Shown: positions 34,991 to 44,054 of the stretch, piece by piece
How positions within the stretch are numbered: the first letter of the stretch is position 1
How the letters are laid out: each line of letters starts with the position of its first letter
Source of the DNA: Rhodobacteraceae bacterium M385
GTDB taxonomy: Bacteria; Pseudomonadota; Alphaproteobacteria; Rhodobacterales; Rhodobacteraceae
NCBI GenBank assembly: GCA_025141835.1
Contig: CP081102.1
Coordinates: forward strand, 1,488,001-1,552,000
Length of the DNA: 64,000 nucleotides
Direction of reading: 5' to 3'
Position numbers and translations under genes: made by a program
Notes under the pieces: model-generated
The model's database searches: none
Told to the model about the DNA's origin: nothing
Seen by the model: the letters and a program-made list of their open reading frames with translations, nothing else

Positions 34991-37780
34991 ATGGCATTCG
35001 GAAAAGGGCATCATCTACATCTGGTGGATGGCTCGGCCTTCATCTTTCGCGCCTACCACGCGCTGCCACCGCTGACGCGAAAATCTGATGGTCTGCCGAT
35101 CGGGGCCGTCGCCGGGTTCTGCAACATGCTGCACCGCATGATCGAGGCCAACACAGGCCCCGACGCCCCCACCCATGCTGCTGTTATCTTTGACAAAGGT
35201 AGCCACACCTTCCGCAACGACCTTTACGACCAGTACAAAGCCAACCGCGAGGCGATGCCCGAGGATTTGCGCCCGCAGATGCCGCTGACCCGGGACGCGA
35301 CGCGGGCGTTTAACCTCGCCTGCATCGAGATGGAGGGGTTTGAGGCCGACGACATTATCGCCACCTACGCCCGCCAAGCGCGCGAGGCCGGGGGGCGTTG
35401 CACGATCATTTCCTCGGACAAGGACATGATGCAATTGGTCGGCGGCGGCGTGGAGATGTTCGACGCCATGAAGAACACCCGCATCGACCGAGAGGGGGTG
35501 GAGGCCAAGTTCGGTGTTGGGCCCGAGCGTGTGGTGGATGTGCAGGCCTTGGCCGGGGATAGCGTGGACAACGTGCCCGGCGCGCCGGGGATCGGGATCA
35601 AGACGGCGGCCCTTTTGATCAATGAATACGGGGACTTGGATGCGCTATTGGAGCGGGCGGCGGAAATCAAGCAACCCAAACGCCGCCAAACCCTGATCGA
35701 CAACGAGGCGCAAATTCGCCTGTCTCGGCAGTTGGTTCTGCTGGATGATCAGGTGCAAATCCCCGAGTCGTTGGATGAGCTGGAAGTGCGTGAGCCAGAT
35801 CCCGAAGTGCTACTGGGTTTCCTTGCCGAGATGGAGTTCCGCACGTTAACCAAACGCATTGCGGATCGGGCAGGCATGGAGGCGCCCGCCATTGCAGAGC
35901 CTGCGGCCCCCGCCGCCCAAGATGCCCCCGAAATGCCCCCCATCGACCATGCGGGGTACGAGGTGGTTAATGACGTTAAGACCTTGCAGGACTGGGTAGA
36001 CCGGGCCTCGGCCCGGGGCACCGTGGCGTTTGATACGGAAACGACCTCGCTTAACGAAATGGTGGCGGAATTGGTCGGCGTTTCGCTCTGCATCGAGCCG
36101 GGAAAAGCTTGCTACATCCCATTGTTGCACCGGGGCGGCGGCGACGACCTGTTTGCCGATACCGCTCTGGCCGAAGGGCAAATCCCCTTTGAGGACGCGC
36201 TGGCCGTGTTGAAGCCGATGCTAGAGGACGAAAGCGTCCTGAAAGTCGCGCAGAACGCCAAATACGACGTGAAGGTGCTGGCCAATTACGGCGTGACCGT
36301 CGCGCCCATCGACGACACGATGTTGCTGTCTTACGCGCTTCATGGCGGCTTGCATAACCACGGTATGGACAGCCTGTCGGAACGCTACCTTGGACACACG
36401 CCTTTACCGATTAAGTCCCTGATCGGAAGCGGAAAATCTCAAATCACCTTTGACCGTGTTCCCATCGCCGATGCCGCCCCCTATGCGGCAGAAGACGCCG
36501 ATATCACGTTGCGGTTTCACAAGCTGTTCAAGCCGAAACTGCACACGGCCGGCGTCACAAAAGTGTACGAGAAGTTAGAGCGTCCGCTGGTGCCCGTTCT
36601 GGCTCGAATGGAGCGATCCGGCATCAAAGTGGACCGTGAAGTTCTCAGCCGCATGTCCAATGCTTTCGCCCAGAAGATGGCGGGTCTTGAGGCGGAAATC
36701 CATGAGCTTGCGGGCGAGAGCTTCAATGTAGGCTCCCCCGCGCAATTGGGTGAAATCCTGTTTGATAAGATGGGGTTGCAAGGCGGTAAAAAGGGTAAAA
36801 CCGGGAAGTATTCCACCGGCGCAGATATTCTAGAAGATCTGGCTACGGAACATGACCTGCCGGGCCGGGTGTTGGATTGGCGGCAGCTGTCGAAGCTGAA
36901 ATCCACCTATACCGACGCGCTGCAAGATCACATCAACCCCGATACGGGCCGCGTCCACACCAGCTATTCGATTGCGGGCGCGAACACGGGGCGTTTGGCC
37001 TCCACCGATCCGAATTTGCAGAATATTCCGATCCGGTCCGAGGAAGGCCGCCGCATCCGCGAGGCTTTCGTAGCAGAACCCGGTAAGGTTTTGGTGGCGC
37101 TTGATTATTCCCAGATTGAGCTGCGCATTCTGGCCCATATCGCGGGCATCGACGCGCTGAAACAAGCCTTCAAGGAAGGACAGGATATTCACGCGGCAAC
37201 GGCGTCCGAGATGTTCAACGTGCCCCTCGAAGACATGACGCCGGACGTGCGCCGGCAGGCCAAGGCGATTAACTTTGGGGTGATTTACGGCATTTCGGGC
37301 TTCGGGTTGGCGCGTAATCTGCGCATCCCACGGGCCGAGGCTCAGGGCTTCATCGACCGCTATTTTGAACGCTTCCCCGGCATCCGCACCTACATGGACG
37401 ACACGAAGAAATTCGCCAAGGACCACCTCTATGTAGAGACCCTGTTCGGCCGCAAAATTCACACGCCCGAGATCAACGCCAAGGGCCCCGGTGCAGGTTT
37501 CGCGGGCCGGGCCGCGATCAACGCGCCGATCCAAGGCACCGCCGCCGATATTATTCGGCGCGCCATGGTGCGGATGGAGGACGCAATCCAAGACATTCCC
37601 GCCACGATGCTGCTGCAAGTCCACGATGAATTGGTGTTTGAAGTGGACGAAGACGCCACGGATGCCCTGATTTCGACGGCGAAAGAGGTGATGGAAGGTG
37701 CGGCTGATCCCGCCGTGCATCTGTCGGTGCCCATCACGGTGGACGCAGGCCAAGGCGCGAACTGGGCCGAGGCGCATTAA
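34991..37780 (+). CDS. polA: DNA polymerase I PolA
   Basis: Repair and Okazaki-fragment polymerase, 929 residues. The 5'-3' exonuclease domain spans about 1-290 (HLVDGSAFIFRAYHALPP, EADDIIATYA, SSDKDMMQLV). The 3'-5' exonuclease domain begins near 345 with intact FDTETTSLN. The polymerase domain covers about 540-929 with ALDYSQIELRILAHI, the O-helix RRQAKAINFGVIYG and QVHDELVFEV. All three activities appear intact. AGGAGG precedes the start. Codons just before the proofreading motif are formed by a 22-base repeat shared with an intergenic element at 20006-20027. Confidence 0.97.
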   Translation: MAFGKGHHLHLVDGSAFIFRAYHALPPLTRKSDGLPIGAVAGFCNMLHRMIEANTGPDAPTHAAVIFDKGSHTFRNDLYDQYKANREAMPEDLRPQMPLTRDATRAFNLACIEMEGFEADDIIATYARQAREAGGRCTIISSDKDMMQLVGGGVEMFDAMKNTRIDREGVEAKFGVGPERVVDVQALAGDSVDNVPGAPGIGIKTAALLINEYGDLDALLERAAEIKQPKRRQTLIDNEAQIRLSRQLVLLDDQVQIPESLDELEVREPDPEVLLGFLAEMEFRTLTKRIADRAGMEAPAIAEPAAPAAQDAPEMPPIDHAGYEVVNDVKTLQDWVDRASARGTVAFDTETTSLNEMVAELVGVSLCIEPGKACYIPLLHRGGGDDLFADTALAEGQIPFEDALAVLKPMLEDESVLKVAQNAKYDVKVLANYGVTVAPIDDTMLLSYALHGGLHNHGMDSLSERYLGHTPLPIKSLIGSGKSQITFDRVPIADAAPYAAEDADITLRFHKLFKPKLHTAGVTKVYEKLERPLVPVLARMERSGIKVDREVLSRMSNAFAQKMAGLEAEIHELAGESFNVGSPAQLGEILFDKMGLQGGKKGKTGKYSTGADILEDLATEHDLPGRVLDWRQLSKLKSTYTDALQDHINPDTGRVHTSYSIAGANTGRLASTDPNLQNIPIRSEEGRRIREAFVAEPGKVLVALDYSQIELRILAHIAGIDALKQAFKEGQDIHAATASEMFNVPLEDMTPDVRRQAKAINFGVIYGISGFGLARNLRIPRAEAQGFIDRYFERFPGIRTYMDDTKKFAKDHLYVETLFGRKIHTPEINAKGPGAGFAGRAAINAPIQGTAADIIRRAMVRMEDAIQDIPATMLLQVHDELVFEVDEDATDALISTAKEVMEGAADPAVHLSVPITVDAGQGANWAEAH
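35966..35980. repeat. GTTAACGNCGTTAAC-like palindrome, 2 mismatches
   Basis: GTTAATGACGTTAAG in polA; the TTAA-N5-TTAA core is kept and is read as Val-Asn-Asp-Val-Lys. Confidence 0.5.
35996..36017. repeat. 22-bp palindromic repeat copy inside polA
   Basis: Starts GTAGACCGGGCCTCGGCC and is identical to the right arm of the inverted repeat at 20006-20027. It is in frame (Val-Asp-Arg-Ala-Ser-Ala-Arg), just upstream of the 3'-5' exonuclease motif, without obvious length change of the protein. Confidence 0.85.
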
Positions 37781-37809
37781 GCGCGGCCACCGAAACGCAA
37801 GGCGCAAGA

Positions 37810-38172
37810 ATGACCGACCCGATCCATAATTGGCCCGAGCTGCGCGCCTTCGCGATATCGCTCAACCTACCCAAGGTGGAGGACGCGGTCAGTTGGGGAA
37901 ACCCTAACTTGAAAGCCCACGGCAAGATGTGGTGTTGGTGGTCACCATACGTTGATGCAGCGATTTTCAAGGGCACGGCCGAGGAGCGAGAGATGTTGAT
38001 GGCGGCTGAGCCCGAGACATTCGTGATGCACGATCACTATGCCAAAACGGGGCTCATTTTGGTCGCCGCAGGACGGATTGACCGCGCTTGGGCCGAGGCA
38101 CGGTTGCAGCGCAGTTGGCGAGATAACGCGCCCAAGCGGTGGTTGGCGAAATACGACGCGGGGGAGGTCTAA
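37810..38172 (+). CDS. MmcQ/YjbR family DNA-binding-like protein
   Basis: A 120-residue protein of the MmcQ/YjbR fold: LPKVEDAVSWGNPNLKAHGK, then the strand-rich WCWWSPYVDAAIFKG and the C-terminal RLQRSWRDNAPKRWL. Members have a cyanobacterial/phage-lambda-like DNA-binding fold but no proven function. It begins 29 bases after polA and is followed after one base by a membrane protein gene. Confidence 0.82.
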   Translation: MTDPIHNWPELRAFAISLNLPKVEDAVSWGNPNLKAHGKMWCWWSPYVDAAIFKGTAEEREMLMAAEPETFVMHDHYAKTGLILVAAGRIDRAWAEARLQRSWRDNAPKRWLAKYDAGEV

Positions 38173-38173
38173 G

Positions 38174-38608
38174 ATGCAGTGGCTCTATGTGTTACGCGGC
38201 ACGCTGGTGGCCTATGTCTTTGGCGTTTTGCTCGTCGCTATCCCGACCCTGATTGACGGCGGTGAAGCGCCCGGGGCAATATGGCTTGTGGCGTTCTTTG
38301 GGCTTTTTGCGCTGATCCCGCTCCAGACTGTTGTCTTCGTCATTTGGGGAATTTTCGCTAAGAAACAAACGCTTGTGACCTATCGACACGCAATGGGCAT
38401 TTGCGCGGGGGTCTTCTTTGGTTTGACGTTTCTTAGCACGCTAGCGGATGGGGAATTCCTCGTGGGTTTGGTGATGGCCGTCGCAAGCCCGATCGTGGGG
38501 GCGATTTTTGGCGGCGTGTTCTGGGTCGGCGCGTTCGGGTTTCGCAAGGAAATGCAAATGGGCAAAGAAATGCAGGTTCGTAGACGGACGCCAGAGGGCC
38601 TGCGCTGA
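38174..38608 (+). CDS. Hypothetical four-helix membrane protein
   Basis: A 144-residue integral membrane protein with hydrophobic segments near 8-27, 35-60, 70-90 and 95-120, and a basic C-terminal tail (KEMQMGKEMQVRRRTPEG). I do not recognise a family. The ATG lies one base after the MmcQ stop, and its own stop overlaps the pseudouridine synthase start by one base (TGATG), so it sits in a coupled three-gene run. Confidence 0.75.
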   Translation: MQWLYVLRGTLVAYVFGVLLVAIPTLIDGGEAPGAIWLVAFFGLFALIPLQTVVFVIWGIFAKKQTLVTYRHAMGICAGVFFGLTFLSTLADGEFLVGLVMAVASPIVGAIFGGVFWVGAFGFRKEMQMGKEMQVRRRTPEGLR

Positions 38609-39138
38609 TGCTTATCGCGGTGAACAAGCCGATGAACATGCTGTCGCAATTCACCTCGGAAGGGGGCTGGCCCGCGCTGGACGCGCTTGGATTGCCCAAG
38701 GGTGTTTATGCCGCCGGGCGGTTGGACCGCGATAGCGAAGGGCTGCTTCTGCTGACGGACGATGGCGGGCTACAGGCGCGGATATCTTCACCTAAGTACA
38801 AGTCACCCAAGGTTTATTTTGCGCTGGTGGAAGGGGTGCCCGATGACGCTGCCTTGGCCAAACTGCGCACGGGCGTCGTTCTGAAAGACGGCAAGACCGC
38901 GCCATGCGAGGCCGAGGCCGTGGACACGCCCGATTGGATTTGGGACCGTGACCCCCCGGTGCGCATCCGCAAGAGCATTACCGATACATGGGTGCGGTTA
39001 ACCCTGACGGAGGGTAAAAACCGCCAAGTGCGCCGCATGTGCGCGAGCGTTGGTTTCCCTGTGATCCGGCTGGTGCGGTTCTCTATCGGGCCCCATGATA
39101 TCAGAGAGTTAGCGCCCGGAGAATGGCGAGAGCTGTAG
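38608..39138 (+). CDS. rRNA pseudouridine synthase, RsuA/RluE family
   Basis: A 176-residue pseudouridine synthase without the N-terminal S4 domain, as in RluE (23S U2457). The catalytic Asp is in AAGRLDRDSEGLLLLTDDG, and LTLTEGKNRQVRRMCASVG is the conserved C-terminal motif. The start NKPMNMLSQFTSEG is typical of this branch. It is the last gene of the run from the MmcQ-like gene. Confidence 0.9.
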   Translation: MLIAVNKPMNMLSQFTSEGGWPALDALGLPKGVYAAGRLDRDSEGLLLLTDDGGLQARISSPKYKSPKVYFALVEGVPDDAALAKLRTGVVLKDGKTAPCEAEAVDTPDWIWDRDPPVRIRKSITDTWVRLTLTEGKNRQVRRMCASVGFPVIRLVRFSIGPHDIRELAPGEWREL

Positions 39139-39139
39139 T

Positions 39140-39436
39140 CTAGGCGCTACAGGTGATCTCGATCCAGCCGGGCAGGAGGCCGCGGGGCGGCGTCACCTCG
39201 ACCGATAGAAGGGACATGTTGATCATTTCGCACCGCATAGCGGCGGAATAGTCGATGGCGAAGCGGTCCAATTCACTGACCGGAGGCCAATAGGGCGCGA
39301 CAAATCCTAGGTCGCCACCACCCATATAAGCCGGGAACACGAAAGGGCCGACAGGGTCGGCCCGGGTGGCAATCAAAACCACCATGGTGAGAAGGCTGCC
39401 GAGGGCCATAAGGCCCAGGGCTTTGAGTAATCTCAC
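39140..39436 (-). CDS. Small secreted or membrane-anchored hypothetical protein
   Basis: A 98-residue protein with one N-terminal hydrophobic helix (LKALGLMALGSLLTMVVLIA) and a short extracytoplasmic part with two cysteines. It begins with GTG overlapping the pdhC stop (GTGA), so it is coupled to the pdh operon as its last gene. The family is unrecognised. It ends one base from the convergent pseudouridine synthase gene. Confidence 0.6.
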   Translation of the reverse strand: MRLLKALGLMALGSLLTMVVLIATRADPVGPFVFPAYMGGGDLGFVAPYWPPVSELDRFAIDYSAAMRCEMINMSLLSVEVTPPRGLLPGWIEITCSA

Positions 39437-40749
39437 GCCAGCATAACCATTGGGTTTTCAAGGTTGTCCTTGATCGCGGCCAGAAGCTCGGCCCCCAAGG
39501 CGCCATCAATCACACGGTGATCGACAGAAAGCGTGGTGGACATGACGGTGGCAACGGTCAGCTCTCCATCCGCGCCGACGACGGGCTTCTTGACGCCTGC
39601 ACCGACCGCCAGGATCGCGCCATGGGGCGGATTGATGACGGCGTCAAAATTCTCGATCCCCATCATCCCGAGGTTCGAGATCGCGAAAGATCCGCCCACA
39701 TATTCATGGGGCTGCAATTTGCCATCGCGGGCTCGGCCTGCAAGGTCCTTCATCTCGGCAGACAGCGCCGAAAGCGATTTCGTATCGCTGTCCTGCAACA
39801 CCGGGGTGAACAGACCGCCATCCACAGCAACCGCAACCGCGACGTCGGAAGGCTTCAGCTTGATCATCCGGTCGCCGGCCCAAACGGCGTTGGCGTCGGG
39901 CACCTGTTGCAGGGCAAGGGCGCAGGCCTTGATGACAAAGTCGTTGACCGACAGTTTCACGCCGCGGCCTTCCAGCTGTTTGTTGAGCTGAGAGCGGAAC
40001 TTGAGCAGCGCATCCAGTTGGATATCGCGGCGCAGGTAGAAGTGCGGGATCGTCTGCTTGGCCTCGGTGAGGCGGGCGGCGACGGTCTTGCGCATGCCGT
40101 TGAGTTTGACCTCTTCGAACTCGCGGCCTTCGTACATCTTGAGGACTTGCTCTGCGCTTGGCCCCGTGGGCATGGACCCACCCGCAGCGGAGGCGGCGGC
40201 TTTGGGGGCTTCGGCCGGGGCAGAAGCGGCTTTGGGGGCGGCAGATGCGCCTTCCACATCCGCCTTCACGATGCGGCCATGGGGACCAGAGCCGGTGATC
40301 GAGGCAAGGTCAATGCCCTTATCCGCAGCAATGCGCCGCGCGAGGGGGGACGCGAAGATGCGCTCGCCGCTGGCCGAGGAAGGGGCTGCGGGGGCAGGGG
40401 TGGCCGCTGTCGCGGCAGGCTTGGCGTCCGCCTGCTCGGCGTCGGACGAGGCTTCCACGGCGCCGGAATCTGCGGCGGGCGCGGTTGGCGCGGCAGAGAA
40501 ATCTTCGCCCTCTTCGCCGATCAGGGCGATGGCGGTGTTGACCTTCACGCCCTCGGTGCCTTCGGCGACAAGGATCTTGCCGATAATGCCTTCATCGACG
40601 GCTTCAAATTCCATCGTGGCTTTGTCGGTCTCAATCTCGGCCAGAAGGTCGCCAGATTGGACGGTGTCACCTTCTTTGACGAGCCATTTGGCAAGGGTGC
40701 CTTCCTCCATCGTGGGGGAGAGGGCGGGCATGAGAAGTTCAATAGGCAT
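39433..40749 (-). CDS. pdhC: Pyruvate dehydrogenase E2 (dihydrolipoamide acetyltransferase)
   Basis: Transfers the acetyl group from E1 to CoA. It has 438 residues. An N-terminal lipoyl domain (1-80) has lipoyl-Lys in EIETDKATMEFEA. An Ala-rich linker leads to a peripheral subunit-binding domain (about 130-170, SPLARRIAADKGIDLASI) and the catalytic domain, with HRVIDGALGAELLAA near the C-terminus (the His/Asp catalytic motif appears as DHRVIDGA). One lipoyl domain only. It is fourth in the pdhA operon, after a small ORF. Confidence 0.96.
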   Translation of the reverse strand: MPIELLMPALSPTMEEGTLAKWLVKEGDTVQSGDLLAEIETDKATMEFEAVDEGIIGKILVAEGTEGVKVNTAIALIGEEGEDFSAAPTAPAADSGAVEASSDAEQADAKPAATAATPAPAAPSSASGERIFASPLARRIAADKGIDLASITGSGPHGRIVKADVEGASAAPKAASAPAEAPKAAASAAGGSMPTGPSAEQVLKMYEGREFEEVKLNGMRKTVAARLTEAKQTIPHFYLRRDIQLDALLKFRSQLNKQLEGRGVKLSVNDFVIKACALALQQVPDANAVWAGDRMIKLKPSDVAVAVAVDGGLFTPVLQDSDTKSLSALSAEMKDLAGRARDGKLQPHEYVGGSFAISNLGMMGIENFDAVINPPHGAILAVGAGVKKPVVGADGELTVATVMSTTLSVDHRVIDGALGAELLAAIKDNLENPMVMLA

Positions 40750-40776
40750 GGGTTTCTCCCTTGGAGGGGGTGTCGC

Positions 40777-41025
40777 TTATTCGAGCGTGATGTGAGTGAA
40801 GGGCGCACGCGGGGCGGCGCCTTTCTTGAGGGCTTTGACGGCGTCTGTCAGGTCGTGCTGCTGCGTGGCGATCCATTCGTAAGCCTGATCGTGGCTGACA
40901 GCGTTGCCGGTGCCATATTGCTGAGACAGCAAGGCGTCCGGGATCAGAGCAACCACCGCATCCCCGCCCAGATCGACGGAGACACGGTAGGCATCAGCAG
41001 AAGCATTTTTACCAAGGATTTGCAT
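40777..41025 (-). CDS. Small conserved hypothetical protein in the pdh operon
   Basis: An 82-residue soluble protein (SADAYRVSVDLGGDAVVALI to DLTDAVKALKKGAAPRAP) that weakly recalls small DUF1488-type proteins, though I am not certain of this. The ATG overlaps the pdhB stop by one base (TGATG) and the gene ends 27 bases before pdhC, so it is cotranslated with the complex. A regulatory or assembly role is conceivable but unproven. Confidence 0.7.
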   Translation of the reverse strand: MQILGKNASADAYRVSVDLGGDAVVALIPDALLSQQYGTGNAVSHDQAYEWIATQQHDLTDAVKALKKGAAPRAPFTHITLE

Positions 41026-42392
41026 CAGCGGTAGGTCACCTGTTTACACGCGGCCACGACTTCATCGGTGGTGATGAGCGCGTGGCGTTCCAGATTGGCC
41101 GCATAGGGCATGGGCACGTCTTTGCCGGTGCAGTTGATGACAGGCGCATCGAGGTAATCGAAGGCGTTTTCCATCAAATAGGCGCTGAGGTGGTTGCCGA
41201 TAGAGGCGACGGGGAAGCCTTCCTCTACGGTGACGCAGCGGTTGGTCTTCATCACCGAGGCGAGCAAGGTGTCATAGTCCAGCGGACGCAGGGTGCGCAG
41301 GTCGATGACTTCGGCAGAGATGCCTTCTTCGGCCAGTTTCTCGGCCGCTTCCAGCGCGTAGGTCATGCCGATGCCGAAGGACACGATGGTCAGGTCCGTA
41401 CCTTCGCGCCAAATCTTGGCTTTGCCGAAGGGGATGGTGAAATCATCCAAGTCCGGCACCTCGAACGAGCGGCCATAGAGGATCTCGTTTTCGAGGAAAA
41501 TCACCGGGTTGGGGTCGCGAATGGCGGTTTTCAGCAGGCCTTTGGCGTCGGCGGCCGAGTAGGGCATCACAACCTTGAGGCCGGGCACCTGAGCGTACCA
41601 TGCGGCGTAATCGTGCGAATGCTGCGCGCCCACACGGGCGGCGGCACCGTTGGCGCCGCGGAACACCATGGGTGCGCCCATTTGGCCACCGGACATATAG
41701 AGCGTCTTGGCGGCGGAGTTGATGATATGGTCAATCGCCTGCATGGCGAAGTTGAAGGTCATGAACTCCACAATCGGCTTGAGACCGCCGAAAGAGGCAC
41801 CGACACCGATACCGGCGAAACCATGCTCGGTGATTGGCGTGTCGATGACGCGCTTGGCGCCAAATTCGTCCAACATGCCTTGGGTGATCTTGTAGGCACC
41901 GTTATACTCGGCGACTTCCTCACCCATCACGAAAACGGTTTCGTCGGCGCGCATTTCTTCCGACATCGCATCGCGGAGCGCTTCGCGCACCGTTTGCGTT
42001 TTCATCGCCGTGCCCTCAGGCCAGTCGGGCGAGGTGTCTGTCTTCGGCGCGGCGGGGGCGGCTGCTGCAACGGGGGCCGCCTGCTCAGCCGCTGGCGCGG
42101 CTTCCTCGGCGCTTGGCGCTGGCGCGGCAGAAGCAGAAGACATGTCTTCGCCTTCCTCACCGATGATGGCGATGGCGGTGTTCACTTTCACGCCTTCGGT
42201 GCCTTCTTCGATCAGGATCTTGCCAATCACGCCTTCATCGACCGCCTCGAATTCCATCGTGGCTTTGTCGGTTTCAATCTCGGCCAAGATATCGCCGGAT
42301 TGTACTGTGTCGCCTTCCTTGACCATCCATTTGGCCAAAGTCCCTTCTTCCATCGTGGGGGAGAGGGCGGGCATCAGAATTTCTACAGCCAT
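41025..42392 (-). CDS. pdhB: Pyruvate dehydrogenase E1 beta subunit with N-terminal lipoyl domain
   Basis: A 455-residue fusion. A lipoyl domain (1-80, EIETDKATMEFEA) is joined through an Ala/Pro-rich linker to the E1-beta transketolase-like domain (about 130-455: VRDAM-type start, GEEVAEYNGAYK, HEHGFAGIGVGAS-like region, VTVEEGFPVASIG). The lipoyl-E1-beta layout is typical of alphaproteobacteria. The lipoyl domain is almost identical to that of PdhC in the same operon. It follows pdhA with no gap. Confidence 0.96.
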   Translation of the reverse strand: MAVEILMPALSPTMEEGTLAKWMVKEGDTVQSGDILAEIETDKATMEFEAVDEGVIGKILIEEGTEGVKVNTAIAIIGEEGEDMSSASAAPAPSAEEAAPAAEQAAPVAAAAPAAPKTDTSPDWPEGTAMKTQTVREALRDAMSEEMRADETVFVMGEEVAEYNGAYKITQGMLDEFGAKRVIDTPITEHGFAGIGVGASFGGLKPIVEFMTFNFAMQAIDHIINSAAKTLYMSGGQMGAPMVFRGANGAAARVGAQHSHDYAAWYAQVPGLKVVMPYSAADAKGLLKTAIRDPNPVIFLENEILYGRSFEVPDLDDFTIPFGKAKIWREGTDLTIVSFGIGMTYALEAAEKLAEEGISAEVIDLRTLRPLDYDTLLASVMKTNRCVTVEEGFPVASIGNHLSAYLMENAFDYLDAPVINCTGKDVPMPYAANLERHALITTDEVVAACKQVTYR

Positions 42393-43421
42393 TTACATAG
42401 CCTCCCCTTGCGGTGCCTCTTCGGCGTAAATGTCGGTCCAAAGCTCCTCCAGCGCGGGCTCGGGCGAGGTTTTCGCGAACTCGGCGGATTCGTTGACGAT
42501 TTCCTTGATCTCTTTGTCGATGGCTTTCAGATCCTCTTCTGAGGCATGGCCCCCGGTCAGCAGCATCTGGCGCACATGTTCGATCGCGTCGCGCTTTTCG
42601 CGCATTTCCTGCACTTCTTCACGGGTCCGGTATTTGGCCGGATCAGACATGGAGTGGCCGCGATAGCGGTAGGTTTTGATTTCCAAAATGTAGGGGCCTT
42701 TGCCCGCACGGCAGTGGGCCACGGCCTTTTCGCCAGCGGCCTTCACGGCCAGAACGTCCATGCCGTCCACTTCTTCGCCGGGGATGCCGTAGGCGACGCC
42801 ACGTTCCCAGTAGGAAGGCGACTTGGTGGAGCGTTGGGTAGAGGTGCCCATGGCGTATTGGTTGTTTTCAATGACAAAAATGCAGGGCAGTTCCCACAGC
42901 TCAGCCATGTTGTAGGCCTCGTAGACCTGGCCCTGGTTGGCCGCACCGTCGCCAAAATAGGTGAAGGTTACGCGGTCATTACCCAGATATTTATCGGCGA
43001 AGGCAAGGCCCGCGCCAATTGGCACCTGAGCCGCCACAATGCCGTGGCCACCGTAGAAATGCTTCTCCTTGGAGAACATATGCATGGAGCCGCCTTTGCC
43101 CTTGGAATAGCCCCCCTCGCGGCCTGTCAGCTCGGCCATGACGCCCTTGGCATCCATACCACACGCCAGCATGTGGCCGTGATCGCGGTAAGAGGTGACG
43201 CGCTTGTCGCCTTCCTCGGCTGCGGCTTCCAACCCGACAACAACCGCTTCCTGACCGATATAGAGGTGACAGAAGCCACCAATCAGGCCCATGCCGTACA
43301 GTTGGCCCGCTTTTTCTTCAAAGCGGCGGATCAAGAGCATCTCACGGTAGTATTTTTTGAGATCCTCGGCGGAGACATTGGCCTTAGAGCCTGTCTTTTC
43401 GGTCGTCTTGCGTGCAGCCAT
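42393..43421 (-). CDS. pdhA: Pyruvate dehydrogenase E1 alpha subunit
   Basis: The TPP-dependent decarboxylase subunit, 342 residues. The TPP motif runs GDGAANQGQVYEAYNMA to IENNQYAMGT, the phosphorylation-loop-like region has YRYRGHSMSDPAKYRT, and SYRDHGHMLACG is present. The start at 43421 (MAARKTTEKTG) follows GAAGAGGAGTGG. It is the first gene of the pdh operon; lpd is not in the window. Confidence 0.96.
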   Translation of the reverse strand: MAARKTTEKTGSKANVSAEDLKKYYREMLLIRRFEEKAGQLYGMGLIGGFCHLYIGQEAVVVGLEAAAEEGDKRVTSYRDHGHMLACGMDAKGVMAELTGREGGYSKGKGGSMHMFSKEKHFYGGHGIVAAQVPIGAGLAFADKYLGNDRVTFTYFGDGAANQGQVYEAYNMAELWELPCIFVIENNQYAMGTSTQRSTKSPSYWERGVAYGIPGEEVDGMDVLAVKAAGEKAVAHCRAGKGPYILEIKTYRYRGHSMSDPAKYRTREEVQEMREKRDAIEHVRQMLLTGGHASEEDLKAIDKEIKEIVNESAEFAKTSPEPALEELWTDIYAEEAPQGEAM

Positions 43422-43634
43422 CGCGCGCCACTCCTCTTCGAGCCGGGAATAGTTTAACGTTGAACCAATTCTTATCAGAGGTTTCGCCGGGAGTCTTCCG
43501 GTAATGCTGACGCAGGGGCACAGACCTGCCATGTGCGCAGGGAATGCCTTTGATTACAGGAAATTAGAGGCGGATTTCGGGTGAAATAATCGGTGCAGGT
43601 GAAAAATGTCGGCCCGCGCTGCGGCGAAACCGGC

Positions 43635-43928
43635 CTAGGGTAGGATCACTTCGTCCGGGCGCACGTACCCCAAAACGCTGCGGGCGCGTTCATCCAGAAG
43701 GTCAATGTCCAGATAATCGTCCGAGAGGCGTCGGGTCAGGATTTCCATCCTTTGGGTCTGCATTTGCAAGGCGGCGAGTTCTTCGGTCAAACGGTCCCGC
43801 TCTGCCTCGACCTGAATACGTTGAAACAGGCCGTTGTTCCCCTGCACCGCGGTGAAGGTGAAGTAAAATCCCACAAGGAACAGGATGCCCGGTACGATGG
43901 CTCGGGTCAGGGAAAGGGTCCGCAACAT
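43635..43928 (-). CDS. ftsB: FtsB/DivIC-type septum formation protein
   Basis: A 97-residue bitopic protein with a short cytoplasmic N-terminus, a membrane helix (IVPGILFLVGFYFTFTAV, about 10-27), a coiled coil (QRIQVEAERDRLTEELAAL) and a C-terminal DYLDIDLLDERARSVLGYV element typical of alphaproteobacterial FtsB-like proteins. It likely joins FtsL and FtsQ at the division site. The start at 43928 follows AAGAGGCAG. It lies between fba and pdhA on the same strand. Confidence 0.85.
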   Translation of the reverse strand: MLRTLSLTRAIVPGILFLVGFYFTFTAVQGNNGLFQRIQVEAERDRLTEELAALQMQTQRMEILTRRLSDDYLDIDLLDERARSVLGYVRPDEVILP

Positions 43929-44021
43929 GGTTCTGCCTCTTGGCTTGCACAAGCCATTTAGTGCGGGCCTCTACCGGGCCCGTCCTAGACAGATTCGCAT
44001 AATTTTAAGGCTTTGTGAATC

Positions 44022-44038
44022 CCCCACATGTTGTGGGG
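44022..44038. terminator. Hairpin downstream of fba
   Basis: CCCCACA-TGT-TGTGGGG, a 7-bp stem 16 bases past the fba stop. On the minus strand the tail is weakly T-rich only, so termination is uncertain. Confidence 0.45.
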
Positions 44039-44054
44039 CAAAAAGTGCCGTGGC

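Noticed and set aside
39517..42542. Long plus-strand open frames (505 and 486 codons) opposite pdhC and pdhB
   Set aside because: They are antisense shadows of strong genes in GC-rich DNA; their composition (His, Arg, Gly runs) is not protein-like.
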